A stretch of 64,000 bases of DNA, from assembly GCF_036711975.1 (NCBI RefSeq), contig NC_091968.1:22878001-22942000 (forward strand). The letters are read 5' to 3'. Origin of the DNA: Onthophagus taurus (taxonomy: Eukaryota; Arthropoda; Insecta; Coleoptera; Scarabaeidae). Shown here in pieces: positions 61,201 through 64,000 of this stretch. The number at the start of each line of letters is the position of its first letter. The stretch's first letter is position 1. The notes under the pieces were generated by a model. It saw nothing but the letters and a program-made list of their open reading frames with translations, searched no databases and had not been told where the DNA came from. A program made the translations under genes and the position numbers.

Positions 61201-64000
61201 GTTTGCATTTTTAGTATTTTCACGATTTTCAGTTATACCCTCTTTATTTTTTTCAAGATCATAATCATAATTTTTATTATAATCTTCATAATCACCATTT
61301 TCTTCATAATCATCATCCTCATTTGGTACATTATAATCATCAGAATCACCATAATCATAATAATTATCATTATAATCACCACTTTCTTCAAAATCTTCAT
61401 TTTTATCATCATAATATGATTCAATATAATCACCACTTTCCTCAAAATCCTCATTTTGATTAATATAATTATTATATGATTCATTTGGTACATTATAATC
61501 ACCACTTTCCTCAAAATCTTCATTTTTATTAACATAATCATAATATGATTCGTTTGGTACATTATAATCATCAATATGCTCAAAATAATAAACATAATGA
61601 GTTGTTGACTCGGTTGGAATCGAAGTGGTAAAAAGTTCACCATCCGTATTAAACTGAAAAGATTGAGTGGCAACCTCTTCATTGTTTTTTTCATAAACTT
61701 TGGGTGTTGTAAAAAATTTAAGATGTTCCTCCGGATCGACGGTGCTAACAATAAAATAATTATCATCGAATTCTTTTTTTTGATCATCTTGATAGTTATA
61801 CTCGTAATTATATTGATCGAAATCGAAATAATCCTCGATTTCTTTCTTGTTATAATCCTCGTTAATTAAATAATAATCGTATTCTTTTGTTGATTCTAAA
61901 AAGCTGGGTGTTGTAAAAGAATTCCATAAATCATCGGGATGAATCGTTGGTTTTTTTTCGTTAATAATTTCTTTTGGGGGTTCCGGGATGTTAATAAAAT
62001 CATCGGGGGATGTCATGATGTAAAAACAAATTAAAGGTAACCCTCCTTTCGGGTTAATTAATTTAGTTGGGGCTAAATCCGAGCTAGTTTTATCAACCAT
62101 TTCGATTAAACTCGGAGCATAATCATCTTCGATATAACCATTATAATAATCATAATCCATCAAAAAAGTTTTCGCCTCCCGATTTAAATCGCTGTAATAA
62201 ATCGCGTTTTTCGTCGCGGAATCTTCTCGCACATTCATCGTAATTTTCTCCATATTTTTCATCATATCCTTCGGCCCTATATGGATTAAATGGTGTTTTA
62301 ATTGCCCGATTTCGTCGGTTAAAACGACGAGAAATACGGTTCCCGGATCGGGGAGTATTTCGATTTTTGACGAGACATCTTTTAATGCTTGAATTACGTG
62401 GGGGTTATCTAATTTGCAATAAATTTCGTCGCGTTCTCTATCAGGGCGGGTTATAAAAATCGTCGCTGAATTTTTATGAGTTCCTTGACAAATATTTACG
62501 ATTTTATCGAAAACTTTTTGATCCGTACCTCGGATATATAATAACTTTTTAGTTTCATCTTCGTAAATTGGGATGGTACTTAAAGATTGTACCCCATAAA
62601 ATGATCTGAAAGAGTCGATTGGGGTGATTTTATTAAAATCGGTTATTATGACTTTATCGGGGTTAAGATCGGGTTCGGGGAGTTTCGTTAAAATTTTTGC
62701 AACCTTTGGGTTAAAAATGTTGATTTTTAGGGGTTCCCCGGATTTAAAAGGGATTGTAACTGCGTTGGTGTTGTTGGGTTCGTTAAGATGTTTTATTTTT
62801 TTATAAATGCTGGGTTTGTCGTCGAATAGAATCGGTTGCATCGGGTTTTTTGGGTCACCCCGATTCGGGATTATCATCGCAATTATCGTTTTGTTATCGG
62901 GGGTTGTTAATGAAGTGGGCGAAATCGGTTGTAAAAAGGGTTTTGAAGCTTCCGCCCATAAAAGTCGCTTAGTTAATGGGTCGTTAAAGTTGATAAAGAG
63001 GGGTTGAGCCGGCTCAATCGGCACGTTTATTATTGAGTATGGCCCCTTTAAGTTGGGATTTTCCCCGATTTTTTTTAGCTCGTTCGAAACTTCTTTGATT
63101 TCGGGTAATAAGATGGTGAAGAATTTTGAGCCGGGGGATTTTGGGGCTACGATTATGTAAGATACGTTTTTGTAATCGTTGTATTCTTCGACTTTTATTT
63201 TATCTTGGGCGATGTGCTTGATTAATTGGGGGTCCATGTCGTCGAAGTTTAAATAGAGGTAAATGTATTTACCCCTTTGATTTTTAACATAAACCGTGGC
63301 TCGGTTATCGGTGATGTTTCGGTTCTTCTCCCACGCGTTCGACATCCTTTTTATTAATTGGAGCGCGATTTGGTCGCGCAAATCGAATTCTAAAACGGTG
63401 ATTTTCCCCGTGACTAAGTTTTCGCAATAAAAAACATGCCGGGTTTCGTTAACATAGGGATCAATTAATGGATAAGTTCTTTTAATCCCCATTAATGATT
63501 TAATATTACCCTCCGAGCTTACAGTGAATGATATTTTTAAAAAACCCCCGGGTTTCGTCGCAACAGGGGTTGGCTTATTTAAGCACTCTTTCGTGCTAAA
63601 CTCATTGAGGACTTTCCAAATTAAAAATGATTTTTCCCCAAAAATAACTGAATACCAAGGTGCCCCAACAACACTAGGGAATGGTAACACATAAATATAA
63701 TCTTTAGGGGACACCACATCAATCGAAGCTTTTAATATCTCAAAAACATCCTCATAAGCGTTTAAATCAATATAAAGTTTATAACTTTTTTTATTAATAT
63801 CTCTAAACTCCACTAAAGGTTTTTCTGGGTGCTCAATCGAGCGCTTTGATAAATCCCGCAAAATAATCCAAGTGTCCTCTTTGTTAAAATCGAACTTTAA
63901 AGCTTCCATCCTTTGGAATTTCGTAGGAATAAAAATAATTAACGTCGTTACGTAAGATACATCGACGATTCTTTTATTTGTGTCGTAATTTTTGATGATA
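27630..64000 (-). CDS. Giant secreted modular protein gene, at least seven exons, 5' end beyond window
   Basis: Exons on the minus strand: >64000-60201, 57475-52701, 47958-43902, 38560-35480, 35425-35351, 28398-28327 and 28276-27630. Every junction has GT...AG and phases match (1,0,1,1,1,1), giving about 5,500 codons with no stop until TAA at 27630-27632. Content alternates blocks of a roughly 45-residue module (core hxhxLDxxNxxVhxxLxxL), acidic Tyr/Asn-rich tracts, acidic Ser-Gly tracts and polybasic furin-type sites (RRKR, RRVKR). No transmembrane segment or known domain is recognised. The Ser-Gly tracts and furin sites imply passage through the secretory pathway; the signal peptide would be upstream of the window. 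Likely a structural, extracellular proteoglycan-like protein; this role is inference. Some small exons could have been missed, though phases do not require any. Confidence 0.78.
28327..28398 (-). CDS. Giant gene, 72-nt exon
   Basis: Acceptor TTTTTTCAG, donor GTAAAA, keeps phase 1 on both sides. Encodes [20 protein letters not shown] then VVPQ, joining to IPEDNP of the last exon. Supported by splice sites and phase only. Confidence 0.6.
28399..28929. other. Gene-free intron stretch
   Basis: Very AT-rich (long runs of ttaattttt). No coding or structured element recognised before the inverted-repeat arm at about 28930. Confidence 0.5.
29303..29356. repeat. Hairpin, 19-bp arms
   Basis: tataccaacgatatggcaa and its inverse (ttgccaaatcgttggtata) with one mismatch and a 16-nt loop. 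It lies just before the satellite array. Confidence 0.55.
29400..32470. repeat. Satellite array, about 17 units of about 175 bp
   Basis: Each unit contains ttgacgcatctaagagcaaaag, caatattgttaa, aatttgctacaac, gattcctaagcgttacc and aattcatcaaattttcatat. Three-unit blocks repeat as a higher-order unit: nearly identical stretches begin at 29943, 30470 and 30977. The last units (from about 31760) are more diverged. A second array of the same monomer is at 59090-60070. No coding. Confidence 0.85.
32770..33300 (+). mobile_element. Non-LTR reverse transcriptase fragment (jockey/CR1-like)
   Basis: [20 protein letters not shown] then [16 protein letters not shown] is the RT motif around the catalytic region, with the YADD site damaged. 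Downstream [15 protein letters not shown] and [19 protein letters not shown] match the later part of such ORFs. A likely 3' UTR and tail (ttggggttttccctgtatg, tcccgaatataaataaataa) resumes at about 34728-34840, after the TIR element inserted at 33343. Confidence 0.6.
33343..34727. mobile_element. 1,385-bp TIR element rich in the motif GGTCAAACACTGAC
   Basis: Ends TAGGGTAAAACGCCAGTAAT and the inverse of the right end (tagggtaaacgcaccagtgt). The motif ggtcaaacactgac or its inverse (gtcagtgtttgacc) occurs with variants at 33372, 33770, 33925, 34110, 34427, 34448, 34490, 34671 and 34700. No protein similarity recognised. The ends do not match a superfamily I can name. Confidence 0.6.
34862..35032. 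mobile_element. MITE with arms of about 35 bp (ggctcttttattcaccc)
   Basis: tgacttcgtaacggctctttt...ttcaccc at the left pairs with gggtgaataaaagagcactt acgaagtta at the right. No coding. Confidence 0.55.
35351..35425 (-). CDS. Giant gene, 75-nt exon
   Basis: Acceptor TTATTTTAG, donor GTAAGT, phase 1 on both sides. Encodes [20 protein letters not shown] then ETYDK. Short acidic/Gln segment following the acidic exon upstream across a 54-nt intron. Confidence 0.65.
35480..38560 (-). CDS. Giant gene, Asn/Asp/Tyr-rich repeat exon (3,081 nt)
   Basis: Acceptor GTTTTAG, donor GTATTG, 1,027 codons, no stop. The start is Tyr/Glu-rich ([14 protein letters not shown]). A repeat of about 85 residues follows, with [20 protein letters not shown] twice. 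Then at least six copies of a 58-residue unit ([47 protein letters not shown]). The exon holds none of the LDxxN modules and only isolated Ser-Gly. Composition suggests an extended, highly acidic, probably calcium-binding or swelling polymer segment. Confidence 0.8.
36390..37320 (-). repeat. Coding tandem repeat, 174-bp unit, in the giant gene
   Basis: DNA-level repeat of the 58-residue unit, six good copies with some shortened by in-frame loss of the D-D-N-V-G-V part. Indels are multiples of three, so the frame is maintained. Confidence 0.8.
38770..40400. repeat. Tandem repeat, unit about 362 bp, first block (about 4.5 units)
   Basis: Marker ccacaaggatccttcaag recurs at 39135, 39498, 39860 and about 40222. 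Units also contain ttttcaaaacgggttggttcattgg and cttaatcggcgaaaattgc. The same array resumes at 42000. Confidence 0.85.
40606..41963 (+). mobile_element. Degenerate Tc1/mariner-like transposon splitting the 362-bp array
   Basis: TIRs CAGTGTGTCCGTAAAGTAAC and its inverse, TA on both sides (40604-40605, 41964-41965). Interior remnants include [12 protein letters not shown] (41571-41606), the transposase motif around the second catalytic Asp, with stops throughout. Non-functional. Confidence 0.75.
42000..43830. repeat. Tandem repeat, unit about 362 bp, second block (about 5 units)
   Basis: Marker ccacaaggatcctt at about 42173, 42537, 42899, 43263 and 43627 (last as ccacaagtatcctt). The end lies about 70 bp from the splice donor of the exon at 43902. 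Confidence 0.85.
43902..47958 (-). CDS. Giant gene, 4,057-nt exon with module blocks, Tyr-rich, acidic and Ser-Gly tracts
   Basis: Acceptor TTCCTCAG, donor GTAAAG. Order on the protein: about five LDxxN modules ([40 protein letters not shown]); an Asp/Tyr tract; six copies of QYPYYQQYN; a long D/E/Y tract ([13 protein letters not shown]); an acidic Ser-Gly tract with units like [20 protein letters not shown]; a polybasic site ([11 protein letters not shown]); then about four more modules ([38 protein letters not shown]). The frame is open throughout. It repeats the architecture formed jointly by the two upstream exons. Confidence 0.85.
46585..46770 (-). repeat. Coding repeat QYPYYQQYN, six copies
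   Basis: 27-bp DNA unit (attgttgataataaggatatt type on the plus strand) encoding a Tyr/Gln/Pro/Asn-only run. No charged residues for about 60 residues inside an otherwise very acidic protein. Confidence 0.85.
47959..48359. other. Gene-free intron stretch
   Basis: AT-rich, no features recognised. Confidence 0.5.
48360..48910 (+). mobile_element. Non-LTR reverse transcriptase fragment
   Basis: [20 protein letters not shown] then [18 protein letters not shown] is an RT segment. After a deletion, VLMRR..., [20 protein letters not shown] and MVYLGV follow from the later RT region. Internally deleted and frameshifted. Confidence 0.55.
48928..50290 (+). mobile_element. RTE-like non-LTR retrotransposon, degenerate
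   Basis: Fragments in order: [20 protein letters not shown] and [24 protein letters not shown] endonuclease end; [12 protein letters not shown] site near 49605; [17 protein letters not shown] (49672); the C-terminal block [20 protein letters not shown] then QARAHLGL (50160-50275). Numerous stops and shifts. Confidence 0.55.
50300..51070 (+). mobile_element. R1-like non-LTR retrotransposon 3' fragment
   Basis: [18 protein letters not shown] and [19 protein letters not shown] (50545-50655) precede a clean C-terminal frame at 50714-51070 with a zinc motif [18 protein letters not shown] further [14 protein letters not shown] motif upstream (50370) belongs to a second fragment. Stops in the first part; the last frame is intact but lacks RT. 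Confidence 0.55.
51394..52675. repeat. Tandem-repeat element, family 1 copy e, beside an exon of the giant gene
   Basis: The left end gtgacttgactaagcg and gattttcatgctatctggtagg match the 16441 copy. The interior has the usual accggaagt and tttaaaatgagtccaaac motifs in both orientations. The right end (cgttttctcaacattattaatttgtct) stops about 25 bp before the splice donor at 52700. Confidence 0.65.
52701..57475 (-). CDS. Giant gene, 4,775-nt exon: Ser-Gly acidic tract, furin sites, about 27 repeat modules
   Basis: Acceptor TTATTATAG, donor GTAAGT. Begins inside an acidic Ser-Gly tract ([18 protein letters not shown] repeated), then a Thr-rich stretch, then a cluster of basic sites ([29 protein letters not shown]). 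About 1,300 residues of modules follow at roughly 45-residue spacing, for example [60 protein letters not shown] and [20 protein letters not shown]. Only occasional Cys. A single exon holds almost the whole module array, so module number does not follow exon number. Confidence 0.88.
57548..57900 (+). mobile_element. RTE-like non-LTR fragment
   Basis: Reads [20 protein letters not shown], then [19 protein letters not shown] and [10 protein letters not shown], the conserved region after the RT catalytic site in RTE-type elements. Short, with stops. Confidence 0.6.
58040..58790 (-). pseudogene. Degenerate ORF of a repeated insect gene family (LPPINIKLG motif)
   Basis: Minus strand pieces: [20 protein letters not shown] (58550-58490), then [33 protein letters not shown] and [24 protein letters not shown] blocks down to 58150, in shifting frames. 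The pattern recalls a widespread uncharacterised mobile-element-associated protein in invertebrates. Not functional. Confidence 0.4.
59090..60070. repeat. Second array of the 175-bp satellite, about 5-6 diverged units
   Basis: Same marker words as 29400-32470 (ttgacgcatctgagagcaaaa, caatattgtta, aatttgctgcaac, aattcatcaaattttcatat). Divergence between units is higher than in the large array and no higher-order pattern is seen. Confidence 0.8.
60201..64000 (-). CDS. Giant gene, upstream exon (3,800 nt in window, continues past the edge)
   Basis: The frame is open from the window edge ([20 protein letters not shown]) to donor GTAATT at 60200; the Met at 63909 is internal. About 12 modules come first ([40 protein letters not shown]). 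A Tyr/Asp/Glu tract follows with repeated [17 protein letters not shown], then three copies of an Asn/His motif ([27 protein letters not shown]). The exon ends in an acidic Ser-Gly tract ([11 protein letters not shown] repeated) that runs on in frame into the next exon. Confidence 0.85.

Noticed and set aside
60081..61214. 377-codon plus-strand ORF, His/Leu-rich
   Set aside because: Antisense shadow of the acidic repeat region of the giant gene; its composition follows from reversed GAA/GAT codons.

Overview
The window is eukaryotic and insect-like, most plausibly a beetle. It has spliced genes with short GT-AG introns, a 7tm_6 odorant receptor, a digestive-type serine protease, an alpha-carbonic anhydrase, SRP19, and a dense load of insect-type transposable elements (BEL/Pao, gypsy, Harbinger, Tc1/mariner, hAT, jockey/R1/RTE-like non-LTR elements, MITEs). 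Composition is strongly AT-rich. No bacterial-style operons, CRISPR arrays, tRNAs or rRNAs were seen.

Layout: 1-2643, the 3' half of a BEL/Pao retrotransposon lacking reverse transcriptase. About 2820-3836, a deleted Harbinger element. 4165-9870 (+), a complete five-exon odorant receptor whose 4.3 kb second intron is a stack of nested mobile elements. 10399-11660, a 5'-truncated RNase H-bearing non-LTR element with perfect target duplications. 11.7-15.4 kb, transposon debris. 15403-16328 (-), a complete four-exon serine protease. 16.4-18.8 kb, a TIR-ended tandem-repeat element. 18994-19902 (+), a two-exon orphan secreted-protein gene. 22085-22596 (-), SRP19, with a duplicated fragment of the orphan gene's 3' end beside it. 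22788-27592 (+), an alpha-carbonic anhydrase with two tandem, same-length, same-phase terminal exons.

The main object fills 27630-64000 on the minus strand: one enormous gene, still open at its 5' end at the window edge. I joined seven exons (3800+, 4775, 4057, 3081, 75, 72 and 647 nt) by consensus splice sites and matching phases. They give about 5,500 codons without a stop. The protein alternates (i) a module of about 45 residues with core hxhxLDxxNxxVhxxLxxL, about 50 copies in the window and recognised as no known domain; (ii) Asp/Glu/Tyr/Asn-rich low-complexity tracts, including Tyr-Gln-Pro and 58-residue tandem repeats; (iii) dense acidic Ser-Gly tracts that look like glycosaminoglycan attachment regions; and (iv) furin-like polybasic sites just after the Ser-Gly tracts. 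It reads as an undescribed secreted, proteolytically processed, proteoglycan-like giant protein. Its large introns hold tandem satellites (about 175-bp and 362-bp units), a 6.4 kb TIR-flanked unit, a 1.4 kb element studded with one repeated motif, and non-LTR fragments.

The 3' ends of the carbonic anhydrase and the giant gene converge with only 37 bp between stop codons. All exon structures were assigned by eye from splice consensus, phase and homology and have not been tested against transcripts.
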